DNA of 64,000 nt, from positions 5,254,740 to 5,318,739 of the forward strand of contig NC_061804.1 of the NCBI RefSeq assembly GCF_021462225.1, written 5' to 3'. Shown piece by piece: positions 10,384 through 22,095 of the stretch (the first letter of the stretch is position 1; every line of letters begins with the position of its first letter). A program made the translations under genes and the position numbers. The stretch comes from Girardinichthys multiradiatus (lineage: Eukaryota; Chordata; Actinopteri; Cyprinodontiformes; Goodeidae). The notes under the pieces are model-generated. The model was given only the letters and a program-made list of their open reading frames with translations. It was not told the origin of the DNA and ran no database searches.

Positions 10384-13300
10384 TACAAGTCTCATTCAGA
10401 AACTGTAATGCTAATTAAATATTACTACTTACTAAATATTAATTGTACTTTTCTTTTTACTGTGGCAATCCCTTCTAGAAAAGAGCTAGATTATGAAGTC
10501 AAAGGAAATGGAGGAAAATGTCTCAGGAAGAGCATAGATCTGAATTGCATAGAACGTGCCTTAGAGATGAACCCAGAATCTCTTTGCTTTGAAAGATAGT
10601 CACATTCATTTTATTGCTCACTTATCTTTACCTGTTCACTTGCTCCTAGCCTGCACTCACCTTTCTGATTAGATCATATTAATTGGAAAAGTGCTCAATT
10701 CATCCTTTTCATCGAAAAAGCAAACATTTGTTCCGAATATATTGTTTACTTGAAAAAAACAAGTTCTCGGTTCACAGCCATGGCCAGTGACGGGCTTCCT
10801 GGTAGCAAACACAACGTAATCTTCCATATATAGAAGTGCATATCTGGTTTTAAGGGCATGACTCAAAAGACTTTGTTTTAAAATTACTTCTCTGCTTTGA
10901 TTCATTAGATGATTTTGGCACTTCAGGTTTCTGCAGGTACCCTTTACTTCCACTTTGATGACTCTGTTCAGCAGGAATGAAAAAAGCCAAGCTAATATAG
11001 AATACCAGGAAAGTTTTTAGATCTTCTCTGCAGACTAAAGTTTGATTTTTCCCCCCCATAAAAATCTGAAAAAGTTAGAATCAATTTTGCGGAGAAATCA
11101 GCTTACATCTTATTATAAAACACAGTAGCCATTGTTCAAGTAATGATTTTTTGCATGTCATAGACTCCACACCTCTTTGGTAACTTTCTTTAAGAAAAAC
11201 TCCTTTACTTTGCTCTCAGACAGAGAGAAGCTGAGTCAATAACTGACTCCCAGCTTTTTATGAGCCTCTCGTTCCAATAATCCAAGAGAAGAGTCATCTC
11301 TGAGAGAGTGGCTCTTTGTATGAAGAGCCTTGCTCTTTTATTAAAAGTACTGCTGCCAAGTAAAAACATATTACCATGTTTCTTTTTATCTGCAACCTTA
11401 AAGCCATCCTTTATTATAAATACAATGACAGAAATAGAGCTCCTAAATAAGGAGAAACAAGTCAAGTCCCTGCATCAGTAACTAGGAATAAACTGGAAAA
11501 TATTAGCATGATTGATGGGACACCAGATAACAGCTCACTGCATCTTTTTAAAAATACTTTATATTTAAAAGATAAAGGAAAAGTTATTAGAAAGAGAAAT
11601 TGAATATCTGATGTAGATACTATCAGAAGTTTCATGACGCACCGAGCTGAACATTTCTTACAGTGTGTCCGTAGCTCGAGGTTATTTGCAGCTCAACAAA
11701 GATTAGCTAATGAGCCGACATGCTGTATCCCATTTTTCAAGGCCTCCAGCTGTTCAGAAGCGCAGATCAAATACTCTCCAGCTTCGCCTCGCCGTCATGA
11801 TCTACAGAAGGCCAGGAGTGCCATTTCATGTGTGGCGGCACCACTACACTCAGCTGGTATGAGAGTGAAGCCGGACCTGGACTGAAGTCAGGAACTATCA
11901 AGTTGTACTAATTAGACTAGAAGGTAAAAATTCAGTAAGTTTATTTTAATTTAAATGTGAGTCACAACTTGTACAATTTCTCCTGGAATAAAAAGTTGTC
12001 CTACCATCTGGCTAACAGCCTCAGGTGTGTTCTTCACCTTTTTTTTAAGCTCAGAGACAAATAAAACCATCTGGAAACCAATTCTACACATTCGACTACT
12101 GTGATTACACCATGAAAATGATAAAAACATCAGAGACATGTAAAAAAATAGAACACTGGCAGATAAAACAAATATGACTGCTGGCTTCAGCGAAGAGTAA
12201 ATCCATTATCACTGACAAACGTTCGTGTTTCTAGTTGGATGGCGATGTCAGCAGACACGATAAAACAAGATGGCCGCATAATTCTCGAGAATAGATTTTT
12301 ATCACTTTAATGTTAAAGTGAGTGTATAGAAGTGAAAATAAAATGAAATCCTGCAACATGATCACAACATTGAGCTGGGTTAAAAAATGTACATGAAAAT
12401 ATAACTATGTAGTGACCATGAACCCTTCAAATCTGACCTTTCCACACTTTTTCACCAAAGCAAGGAACCTAAACTACAAGCCACACGCTTGGAAGCAAGA
12501 TTTCACTGGTTTACTTTGTAGCAAGATAAAGATTTTTATTAGTATTATTATAAGTATTTGTTTACCAGAATACGTTTTTACAATCATGTTAAGGTATTGT
12601 GGTTATTCTTGCTTAGACTTTGTTTTCTTTTGGCCTTTTTGGGTCTAAAACTAAAACCAAGTCCTCCTTATCTACTGATAACATTCATCCAGCGATGGTC
12701 TGGTAGATCTCAATATAAACCTTCAGGTAATTTGAGAAAAAAATGGTACATATCAATGAAAGCAAAGCCAGACGATGCAGTAAATATGTCCCAAAATAGA
12801 ATAGAATAATGTTTTCTGTAGAAAGGCATTGTGAAAAGATTTTTGATCTTTAGATTAGCCAAGCATTAGGATATTTACTACTGATGACAACTCCACAGAA
12901 TCAAACTCCCAAAACATTCCTGGGAGCTCATCATTTAATGTTTGCAAAATCTCACATTTTAAAATCAAGGATACATTTCTGCATGTTTCCTCCGCTGTGG
13001 GACTTTATTTGGACTAAGACCCGGACAGGAGGCTTGGTCGTAAAGCCTGAGGTGTTTATTCGTTTTCTCTTCAGGAAATCTCCAGTGACTACTGCAGCCA
13101 GTTTACTACTACTCCATGAACGGCAGTTTCTGACTGAAGAATAAAGAAAAGATGGAAATTCGAGTGGGCAGTCAGGAAAATAAGATGCACAGTGTTCAGA
13201 GTGAATGCACAGAGCTGAGGGGATTGCGTTTACTGCAGTCAAGGTAAATAATAATAATTTAAGGGTGTGACACGTGTACGTAGGGTTTTTTGGGAGGGTG

Positions 13301-14995
13301 TACTTAATTTTTTATAATTCCTTTCATTTTGCTTTGTACTTTTTAACAAAAGACATGGCAGCATTTTTTGTGCGTTTTTGTTCACTTGGTTGGATTTATG
13401 TACTTTTACAAGCTAGTAAAGGCCCACTTTTTTTATACGGTGATTACCTTAAATTGATAGAGGGTGTACTTATTATTTAACATGACTGCCCAACTGATAG
13501 GACTAATTAGTAGTACAAATTCTGGGTCTGTGAAACTGAAAAACGTGTTCATATCATTAGCAAGAAGAGCCATTTGTATGAAAACCTAAACACATTTAAG
13601 TGGAAATTACTCTAACAGGATCTGCTGATTTTAGACACAAATACAATCCTCCTCAACCCTGCGCAGATGTTTCTTCTGCTCTCTTACCCCCAGTTTTTCA
13701 GTTGGTTTCTGCATTTGTTTCTCTGGCGACCATTCAACACATTCAGCAGAGCAGAAGAACAAAGCAAAACTCATACCAGCGCAAGTGTACACACAGCACA
13801 CTTAGAAAGAATGCAAAGACCTCGGCACTAGCAGAAAAAAGACAAAAACCACTGCAGGTTTGTGTTTGTAGCAAACATCTGAGCTCAGCCGGAGAGACGA
13901 GAACATAAAAAATCAAAACAAGCTTGTTCTCCACAGGCCAACATTGTGTACACTGCATTGCATGCTGAGTCAATGAATACCTTTGAACTTTTGGGGGTTA
14001 TTTTTTGCTCTTTTAGTATAAAAACATGTATTGTTGTACATAAAAAAGGCGTTTTAAAAGAGCAATCTTTCTCTTTCGTCGGTTTGTGTGCTTAATGCGG
14101 CACCAACGCAGTTTATGTTTACATTATTTCAATTCACAACAATGTAAAAACTTGTTTACAATTCAAAAAGAAAATACATCATTTTCAGGTTCAGTTTTGT
14201 GGGAAATATTTAATATACAATGAGACAGGAAGCTGAAAGGAAAAGTAGACACACCTGACTCTAAGAAAGGATAAATAACTAAAGAAGACATGGTGAATAA
14301 ATTAATTCTGTGATATGAACATGTAATTAATATTAGTTGCGGGTGTGAACTTTCAGAAAACTGAACTTTACATTTAAAGGTGCTAAATCTTCCTCTGACT
14401 CGAACATCTCTGAATAGAAAGATTCATTTTGTTTTGCAACAGGGAATTTGAAAGGTAATGTAGCTACATCATGAGGCCAAATGTCTTGTATAGGCTCCCA
14501 TGTTGGTTATCAACCCTTTGCACCTTCGTGCATCGTTCCTTTTTGTGTTGATCAAGGATGTGATCTCAAGACGTAGTTGTGGAGAGAACGATGTTGGGTT
14601 TAGGTAAACTCTATCTTTTTGATCAGAGTTAAAAACTTCAGCTAGATCTTTACCCACAACCTATATTTTAACATGAAAGGGATCTAGATTAATAAAACCA
14701 GTATGGTGACATAAATAACCACACAGATTGATGATGTCATATGTAGTGGAAAAATGATCTTTCGCTTCAAGATTATTTTTAAAATGCAGCTTCTCAGTTT
14801 TTGGAGTTGGATAAAATATTTTTCTGCACTTTGATATGAGAACTATATGAATGAGACATCTTGTAGATATGGTATAAAAGACCAGTTTTTTTTACATGTT
14901 ATGACAGTTTTTTGATAAGGTACCAAAGTATCTGGATTAGCTTCAGAAAAATGAAAACCTATATATGTTTAGTTTATGCTACGATGATTCATAAC
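10384..14995. other. non-coding stretch, no gene seen
   Basis: 4.6 kb of AT-rich sequence with only short out-of-context open frames. 11634-11885 is GC-richer and non-repetitive. 13296-13307 and 13461-13472 carry the same AGGGTGTACTTA word in direct orientation, possibly debris of a small transposon. No splice-bounded exon with recognisable protein similarity was found. Confidence 0.5.
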
Positions 14996-15440
14996 TAGGG
15001 CTGTTAAAATAGATATTTTGATAAAATCAACACTAAAATTTTTTTATTAAAGATACTCGTTCGCATCAAAATCAGTACAAACAGAGCCATTTTCATCTCA
15101 TCTGCATTTTTTCATCTGGAGCTGGAACACAATTTTGCACAACAGTGCTGCAAACACAGAAGGTCCTCCTCTTCCCTCCTTTGCAGAGGAGCACATGAAC
15201 GATCATGGCTGAGAATCATAACAGTAAGCTGCTGCTGGAAGTTTAAAACACAGATAATATGGCAAGTACATCCAAAAAAGAGTTTATGCAACCCTTTTTA
15301 GTTAAAAACATTCTTTGGAGGAATTTTTCCCACGAGGCAGATGAGCAGGAAAGCCAAACACCAAAGAATGCCGATAAGCCCTCAGGCTAGCTGTGGTCGC
15401 GCTACAACCCTGGCGATGCATCTTAAAGAACGGTACTAAT
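14996..15440 (+). mobile_element. hAT element 5' end with broken BED zinc-finger coding
   Basis: Begins TAGGGCTGTTAAAATAG, a hAT-type terminus. From about 15259 the plus strand reads a transposase N-terminus (MASTSKKEF..., then a W-x-x-F segment near 15313). After a frameshift and a stop near 15385 it reads ATTLAMHLKERY, the helix end of a BED zinc finger as found in ZBED-type hAT transposases. An in-frame stop also follows an upstream ATG at 15205. The right terminus was not found, so the true right limit is unknown. It is a fragment and certainly inactive. Confidence 0.6.
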
Positions 15441-16325
15441 GTTTGAGAAGGAAGTAAAAAGGTCATTTAGTGCGAAATCTGCATCGTGCAACACTCTGTT
15501 CTACTACTGGTGCAAATGAATGCAGGATAATGTGGAACAGCAGACAGCTACATACCGTACCAAAGGTGAAGTGGTGCTATAACCAGCATAACCCTCCTCC
15601 ATTACTCTGTTGTTCAGCTGTAAAGGAACTAGAGACTAATGTTTTAAATAATAAAATGGGTAAATGTTCAAACTGTGAACCCAGACTGAAGCTGACAATC
15701 AGAGCAGAAACTAGTCAGAACTTTTTACAACTTAATCTACTGATTCTGGTTGATGAGAAAAAAACATGATGCAAAATTACGAGAAACAGAAAGTCAATAG
15801 GGCTGCTGCTGAATACACTGGTACAGATCAGATCTCTATATACACTGTAAAAAATGTTTTGTATGGATCCTTGTTTATATAAAAAATCAATCCAAGGGCA
15901 ATAAAGGATGTGAACACTACTACAGTGTGTTATCTTGTCTTCTCTTTTGCTATACAGGGAAATTATATTTTTCTAAACGGGTTTTGAACTGCCATCTACT
16001 GAAGGCAATTGTCTAAAGAAGACAAAGAGAATACTATCTTACTGTAATTAGCTATATTTTTCTTCTCTTGTGTGCTTCAAAAAAGGTTTCAGCAGAAGCG
16101 AAAACGGTACCAAGTATGTCAGTGTCATGACAACCCTATTCATAACACGTTCTCGCTGGAATATGTCCAATAAAAAGTTTCAATGAAACATCTTGGCGTA
16201 AAAAGGTCATCATAAGCTGGTTAAAGAAATATTTGCATGTTGTTCTTGAATTCAACAAACATTTTGTAATCCCAACCAAGTTTCCAAATAGTTGGAAAAT
16301 GCAGCCATATTTACCTAAACAGAAT
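15441..16325. other. non-coding stretch
   Basis: May include further decayed hAT interior (15441-15780), but no protein motif could be followed. The remainder shows no gene or repeat that I recognise. Confidence 0.4.
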
Positions 16326-16330
16326 TTTTG

Positions 16331-16660
16331 TGGGGGTGCACGGTGGCGCAGTTGGTAGCACTGTTGCCTTGCAGCAAGAAGGTCCTGGGTTCGACTCCTG
16401 CTCTTTCTGTGTGGATTTTGCATGTTGTCTTCGTGCATGCGTGGGTTCTCACCAGGTACTCCGGCTTCCTCCCACAGTCTTAGGTCAACTTCTCTCTAAA
16501 TTGGCCTTAGGTGTGCATGGTTGTTTGTCTCTGTGTTGCCCTGTGATGGATTGGCGACCTATCCAGGGTGTACCCTGCCTCTACTTTGAAGACTGCTGGA
16601 GATAGACACCAGCTCCCATGACCCACTATGGAATAAGCGGTATAGAAGATGAATGAAAGA
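16331..16660 (+). repeat. dispersed SINE-like repeat with tRNA-like promoter boxes
   Basis: Resembles a very common fish interspersed repeat. It has a tRNA-like A box TGGCGCAGTTGG (16344-16355) and B box GGGTTCGACTCC (16387-16398), then the familiar GTACTCCGGCTTCCTCCCAC, TGTGATGGATTGGCGACCT and AAGCGGTATAGAAGATGAAT words. It is probably transcribed by RNA polymerase III when young. No clear target duplication was found. The short open frames through it are not genes. Confidence 0.8.
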
Positions 16661-19265
16661 ATAATTTGGACAATTCCAGCATACAGGCTTTTTCTTTCTT
16701 TGACCAAGATCTATGTTTGTCCTCCATCCTCAAACATGCCTAATCTTTAGTGAAGCGGTCATACACAGTTTCCATAAGACTGTATGTCTTAAAGTGACTA
16801 CTCTTTTTAAACCCTCCACAGAAATCCTTTACAAACCGGTTCACATATCTAAAGAAAGATATTATTTGAACATGGAAAGTTTAAAAACCAGTAAAGATTA
16901 CCAAAGAAAGGATTTTATTCTTTTACTGACCAACGCTGTACTTCGTGGCACATTTTTGACATGATAAAGGTAAATAGACTCTTGTCAAACACTTCTGGTT
17001 TTCGCCTGTTTTGAAAACAGATCCTTCTACCCCACATATCAGGTTTGTGTCCTGTAATGTGAATTTAAATGTTGCACATTTCCACAATAATGACCAGATA
17101 AAAATTTAGTTGTTTTAAGTGAAAATGTACAATGCAATTTAGAAAACATCCTTTCTTAAAATGGTGGCCACTCTCAGCCAAACATTAAACCTAACTTTGA
17201 TCCTTTTAGCAGTTATTAAAGTTTTCCATAGCAAGAATGCTGTATTATTCCAGATTTAATGCCTCAGACTGCACTAGCAGGCTGCTTGGCAACTACACAT
17301 AAAGGTGGCAAAGCGTTCAAACTTCTGTAAAGTATATCTTTACATCCCCAGTGAAGAATTTAGCGATAAATGCTGAAGATCATAAGAGAACTTTGAAACA
17401 CATTTGTAATGACAAAAATATATTTTGGTGCATTCTGAAGATAAATATCCAAGTGTTTAAAAATTGAGCCGATACATCTTAAACTCCACAGGATCACATG
17501 ATTGCCAAGTCAAGCTTTAACACATACACTTCAACACAATATTTGATCATCAAAAATCAAAGCTGTGACGCATGAAAGAAAGCATGTCCCTTCAAACAGT
17601 CAGATGTGAACATCTACAGTCGGAGGCGGGTGAAAGTCTTTGCATTCGCACACAAGGAAAGGTTTTTGAATCGGATAAAAACCAAACTAGAATCAGATCA
17701 TGTAGCTTGTTGATGCCAAAGAAAGTTTGTCTGATGTGCTTCTTCTTGCCACGAGTGCATTGACATAAGGCACAGGCACAGTTCCTCTCTCTTATTAGAG
17801 TGGCTTACTTTATCTTTTTTACTTTTTCTTTTTTTAATCAGTGCAAGAAACAAGTAGGGGGACCACCACAGGGGTTCAGGCAGCTTATTTCTTTCTTTGT
17901 GGTTTAAAATAGTCAGTGATAACATCACTTTAATGTATTTTCTTTTGCCTCTGAACAGCCTGGTTAGGATTGTTTTCGTCGAAAAGCAAAATGAGAAAAA
18001 CAGCCGCAGAGCAGCGACAGTATGCTAGTTTACATTAGATATTTACTAAAATTTAATTAGTTTGTTAGGATAAAACCTCAGAGCGTGAGTTCTATGTGCC
18101 ATGTTGAACATAATAAATCGTTTTTTATGACTGGTTGATTAGGTTATTAATAGGGTTTGATTTATTTGCTCTTAAATGCTTGAGCTAAAGAACACATTTG
18201 GGACTGATGAAAAAATGAGGACAAATAAAACATAAATTTGAGAAAAACTAAAATACAACACGGCAACACTGACCAATATAAATTTTCAGTTAAACCTATG
18301 TAGAAAATGTGAGTGGATGTCAACTTAATAAAATTACATGCAAATACACTAAATAATATATATCTGTTGTCTGGCGATAAAAAATCCAAATAGCAATGAC
18401 GTGATTAAGTGGTTTTAAGGATACAAAGTTTTGGCGAGCCAATGATTTCATATATACCTAGAAATCTGGGGCAATTAAAATCAATCAGGATCATCTCAAG
18501 GTAGACCCTTTCCAGGTTAGCCAAGGATTAGTTTTAGGCTATAAAGTAAAAACAGACTTTGTGAGAAAGTTCATAAACAGCCAAAGGACAAGTTAAAGAT
18601 CCAAATGTGGGACCGGATGACTGATGTTGCATTTGCATTACATGTGTTCCTTTTTACATGTTTTTAAAATACAGTAGGTTAAGTTCTCACTGTAGAAAAC
18701 CACTGCAATGCATTTTCACTTCAAACATGTCCAAGCCCTTGTGTTCAGTGTCGTTAGGTTTGACGATTGGAATAAAGTTCTGTTTTATGAATACTGAAAA
18801 GATAAATTATGTGAGTTGTAGTAAAGTAGAAAAGGAAAAAAAAAGAAGATTAAGAAAAGTAGAAGGCCTGTTGACAGGGGTGATCGCCCTAGTGAATCTG
18901 GCACTGACTGACTCCAGGGAAAAGGGGAACAGATCAGTGTCTTTTATAGCAGATCTCTGGGGAATTTCCTCTCCATGTCTGTCAGTTGTTATATTTTGAG
19001 TGTTTGCTGTGTTCATTTGCTTTTAATAAATACCTTTGTCATGTGAGTTATTTAGAGTCAAGCCAGTACATTACAAACATCAACCTTATTTATAGTTGTC
19101 TCTGAGAAGATTTTTCAAAAGAGAGAGCAAAAGGTGCCATTCTGTCCTTCTGTATTAAAAAGTTGTTAAAACCTGTAACTTTTAGAGTCTTGTGGATGTT
19201 AGGGAAAAAATATATGTTCAGACTGAAATTTTGGCACCTGTCAGAGACCTTAAAGAAAACTTGTC
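16661..19265. other. non-coding stretch downstream of sgcd
   Basis: AT-rich sequence beyond the 3' end of the sarcoglycan gene. No coding exon, RNA gene or recognisable transposon was identified. A longer sgcd 3' UTR could extend into the right part. Confidence 0.5.
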
Positions 19266-19271
19266 TTTATT
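19266..19271 (-). terminator. candidate sgcd polyadenylation signal (AATAAA)
   Basis: The minus strand reads AATAAA about 207 bases after the sgcd stop codon. A second AATAAA lies at 19336-19331, about 140 bases after the stop. Either could set the 3' end; no strongly GU-rich downstream element is obvious, so this rests on motif and position only. Confidence 0.35.
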
Positions 19272-19477
19272 GACTTTTTAAACACATCAGTTGAACCTAA
19301 GGTTAAAGTGTTTGTGATTGAAAATTGATGTTTATTTGTTTGTCCGTTGGCTCTGGCAGTCTTTGTATTCACCATGGATCAGTCCTAGAGGCAGACAGCG
19401 TTTGTACATTGGCCTGCTCTGCGTGTCACTTTTTTTCTCAATATCTTATAGTTATACAAAATCCTAGAGTAGTAGTC
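19272..19477 (-). other. sgcd: sgcd 3' untranslated region (inferred)
   Basis: Transcribed sequence after the TAG stop, if one of the two AATAAA signals is used. A 16-bp word that includes the last codons and the stop (complement AGTCCTAGAGGCAGAC, 19474-19489) recurs exactly at 19381-19396 within this region. Confidence 0.5.
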
Positions 19478-19663
19478 CTAGAGGCAGACGTTGTTGCTGA
19501 TCTGGCAGGTTGATCCAGCGCCAGCCAGAGACAGGAAAAGTCTCCCGTTAGGACAAACACAAACTTCATAGACAGTCTGCCTGGTCCCTGAGGACGAGGA
19601 GCTGGTGGAGGCTTTCCCTTCTGGCAGCCTCATCAGGCGGATCCTCCGAGCGTCCAGAGAGAT
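19478..19663 (-). CDS. sgcd: delta-sarcoglycan, last coding exon (62 codons including stop)
   Basis: Encodes the C-terminus of delta-sarcoglycan, a single-pass type II membrane protein of the sarcoglycan subcomplex that stabilises dystrophin at the muscle membrane. The acceptor (CTCTCCGTCCACCTCAG) precedes ATC in phase 0, and the exon ends in TAG at 19480-19478. The residues read [10 protein letters not shown]..., a GTRQ motif, then the cysteine cluster [13 protein letters not shown] and [16 protein letters not shown]. Ending directly in VCL and the NGRLFLS wording fit delta better than gamma or zeta as I remember them. The extracellular cysteines form the conserved disulfide-linked tail of this family. 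A run of five Ser (STSSSSSGT) sits in the linker, where mammals have a less Ser-rich segment. Phase and sequence join exactly to the exon at 27459-27582. Confidence 0.96.
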   Translation of the reverse strand: MSLDARRIRLMRLPEGKASTSSSSSGTRQTVYEVCVCPNGRLFLSLAGAGSTCQISNNVCL

Positions 19664-20210
19664 CTGAGGTGGACGGAGAGAAAACAGGTGAGACTTTAGA
19701 CAATGGTTTAGACAACAGGAAAAACTAGGCTGACAATTTTGTTAAACATAGTTACAGTTACAGTCATAAGTTCACATGCACATCACACTTCACATTATTG
19801 TTTTAATAATTTACTGCAATAGTTTGTTGTATAATAATTCTGCCTTGAAACAGAAAAGGTCAAAATGTGTCACTAACATCTCCAAATTGATATCAAACTA
19901 ATGTCCATGATGAGTTGATGGAAATTTAAAACAGAAAGGCTGTCAAAATGATCTCAGTTTGGAGAATCAGAAATAGATAATCATGGACAAGTCAAGCGAA
20001 CAGCTATTTTGAACAGGAAAGGAGACATCAAGTACAGAATGTATTTTTGGCTCATTCAAGAGCAAAATTTCACTACCCGGGACAAATTAAACCTCCAAAT
20101 ATTTGCAGTACTTTGAGCAGACAACTTTTTAGATTACTTTTTGAAACAAAATAATGCTTGCTTTAAACTCCTGGACAATATATTAGCATGGGTTTTATCT
20201 GTGCAAATGT

Positions 20211-21475
20211 AAAGGGATTGGACAATGAAACTGAAACACCTGGTTTTAGACCACAATCATTTATTAGTATGGTGTAGGGCCTCCTTTTGCGGCCAATACA
20301 GCGTGAATTCGTCTTGGGAATGACATATACAAGTCCTGCACAGTGGTCAGAGGGATTTTAAGCCATTCTTCTTGCAGGATAGTGGCCAGGTCACTACGTG
20401 ATACTGGTGGAGGAAAACGTTTCCTGACTCGCTCCTCCAAAACACCCCAAAGTGGCTCAATAATATTTAGATCTGGTGACTGTGCAGGCCATGGGAGATG
20501 TTCAACTTCACTTTCATGTTCATCAAACCAATCTTTCACCAGTCTTGCTGTGTGTATTGGTGCATTGTCATCCTGATACACGGCACCACCTTCAGGATAC
20601 AATGTTTGAACCATTGGATGCACATGGTCCTCAAGAATGGTTCAGTAGTCCATGGCAATGACGCGCCCATCTAGCACAAGTATTGGGCCAAGGGAATGCC
20701 ATGATATGGCAGCCCAAACCATCACTGATCCACCCCCATGCTTCACTCTGAGCATGCAACAGTCTGGGTGGTACGCTTCTTTGGGGCTTCTCCACACCGT
20801 AACTCTGGGATGTGGGGAAAACAGTAAAGGTGGACTCATCAGAGAACAATACATGTTTCACATTGTTCACAGCCCAAGATTTGCGCTCCTTGCACCATTG
20901 AAACTGACGTTTGGCATAGGCATGAGTGACCAAAGGTTTGGCTATAGCAGCCTGGCCGTGTATATTGACCCTGTGGAGCTCCTGATGGACAGTTCTGGTG
21001 GAAACAGGAGAGTTGAGGTGCACATTTAATTCTGCCGTGATTTGGGCAGCCGTGGTTTTATGTTTTTTGGATACAATCCGGGTTAGCACCTGAACATCCC
21101 TTTCAGACAGCTTCCTCTTGCGTCCACAGTTAATCCTGTTGGATGTGGTTCGTCCTTCTTGGTGGTATGCTGACATTACCCTGGATACCGTGGCTCTTGA
21201 TACATCACAAAGACTTGCTGTCTTGGTCACAGATGCGCCAGCAAGACGTGCACCAACAATTTATCCTCTTTTGAACTCTGGTATGTCACCCATAATGCTG
21301 TGTGCATTTCAATATTTTGATCAAAACTGTGCTCTTACCCTGCTAATTGAACCTTCACACTCTGCTCTTACTGGTGCAATGTGCAATCAATGAAGACTGA
21401 CTACCAGGCTGGTCCAATTTAGCCATGAAACCTCCCACACTAAAATGACAGGTGTTTCAGTTTCATTGTGTCAAG
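20211..21475 (-). mobile_element. Tc1/mariner-type element with DD36E-like spacing
   Basis: A perfect 21-bp inverted core begins ACAATGAAACTGAAACACCT at 20222-20242 and is complemented at 21449-21469. Outer bases have diverged (GATTGG outside on the left, GTCAAG outside on the right), so exact ends and TA sites are uncertain. It is about 1.26 kb long. The transposase is on the minus strand and nearly fills it. The spacing of its last two catalytic residues separates it from the DD34E copies elsewhere in the window. Confidence 0.9.
20264..21293 (-). pseudogene. Tc1/mariner transposase (36 residues between last Asp and Glu), inactivated
   Basis: The ATG is at 21293-21291 (MGDIPEFKRG). A first TAA follows about 10 codons in (near 21261). 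A long open segment 21230-20820 then carries the helix-turn-helix (SRATVSRVMSAY), a GRKRKLSERD linker and the first Asp (FSDEST). A frameshift near 20815 separates it from the continuation RVTVWRSPKEAY...GGGSVMVWAAISW. A TGA lies near 20642. The C-terminus 20623-20264 has YQDDNAPIHTA and SPDLNIIEPLW. Counting from the Asp before NAP to the Glu of IIEPLW gives 36 intervening residues, as in the DD36E (Incomer) group; that assignment is inference. Confidence 0.9.
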
Positions 21476-21639
21476 AGCAGCTCATTCAAAGCAGGTTTTG
21501 CAACGTTCTATCTCTAAATTTGGAACAGCGTCAGGAATGCGTGCCACAACCTGAAGGAGACTATGTGCTGTGCATGCCGTGACCCACAGCGCGCTGGCAG
21601 CATTCACAACAAACGCTACAGTGGCTTAAGTCCAAAAAG

Positions 21640-21893
21640 GCATATCTTTCCTGTGGTTGGGGCAGATCGAGGCCGGTTCATATTTACACCAGAAGCAAAC
21701 CGCACCAGAGCCCGTTTGGAAGACTGAGACCACCTCAAAATGCTGGTGTCAGTCTGGTGGTTTGGTCCAGAGCAGGGTTCACTTGAACCCTGGTCATACC
21801 TGCTCATACCTGGACAAAAGGTCCGGACAAGGGAGGAAACGCACTCGGGTCCATTTAAAGCGGACCAACATGGCAGGTGTGAATGCACCTTTA
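21640..21893. repeat. MITE-like dispersed repeat fragment
   Basis: The right end reads AGGTGTGAATGCACCTTT, a short palindrome-like end (GGTGTGAATGCACC) typical of a common fish non-autonomous DNA repeat. The interior has GACC/GGTC-rich words (CCGTTTGG, GGTCCGGACA). The left terminus is not identified and the superfamily is not assigned. Confidence 0.4.
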
Positions 21894-22039
21894 GTGTCAG
21901 GATTGCTGTCTAATGACTGATATTAGTGGTGTCCTGACATGTGTCCATTCCTTTTTGCATCTCCATTTCTCCACGTGTTTAATATTTATTTCTACATTTA
22001 ATTTAATCATTCTGACATCTATGGTGTGGATGTGGGGGA

Positions 22040-22095
22040 CTTGGTATCACTATTGCCTTGCAGCAAGAAGGTCCTCAGTTCTGGCTGGAGGTCTT
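22040..22095 (+). repeat. fragment of the SINE-like repeat seen at 16331
   Basis: CTATTGCCTTGCAGCAAGAA followed by GGTCCT matches the 16360-16386 part of the longer copy. It extends weakly on both sides and is truncated. Confidence 0.65.

Noticed and set aside
16344..16398. Possible tRNA gene from A-box and B-box-like motifs
   Set aside because: The boxes belong to a SINE-like repeat; no cloverleaf with acceptor stem could be built.
16330..16605. 91-codon plus-strand frame
   Set aside because: It lies wholly within a SINE-like dispersed repeat.
21118..21393. 91-codon plus-strand frame
   Set aside because: Antisense to the DD36E-type transposase N-terminus and its leader.
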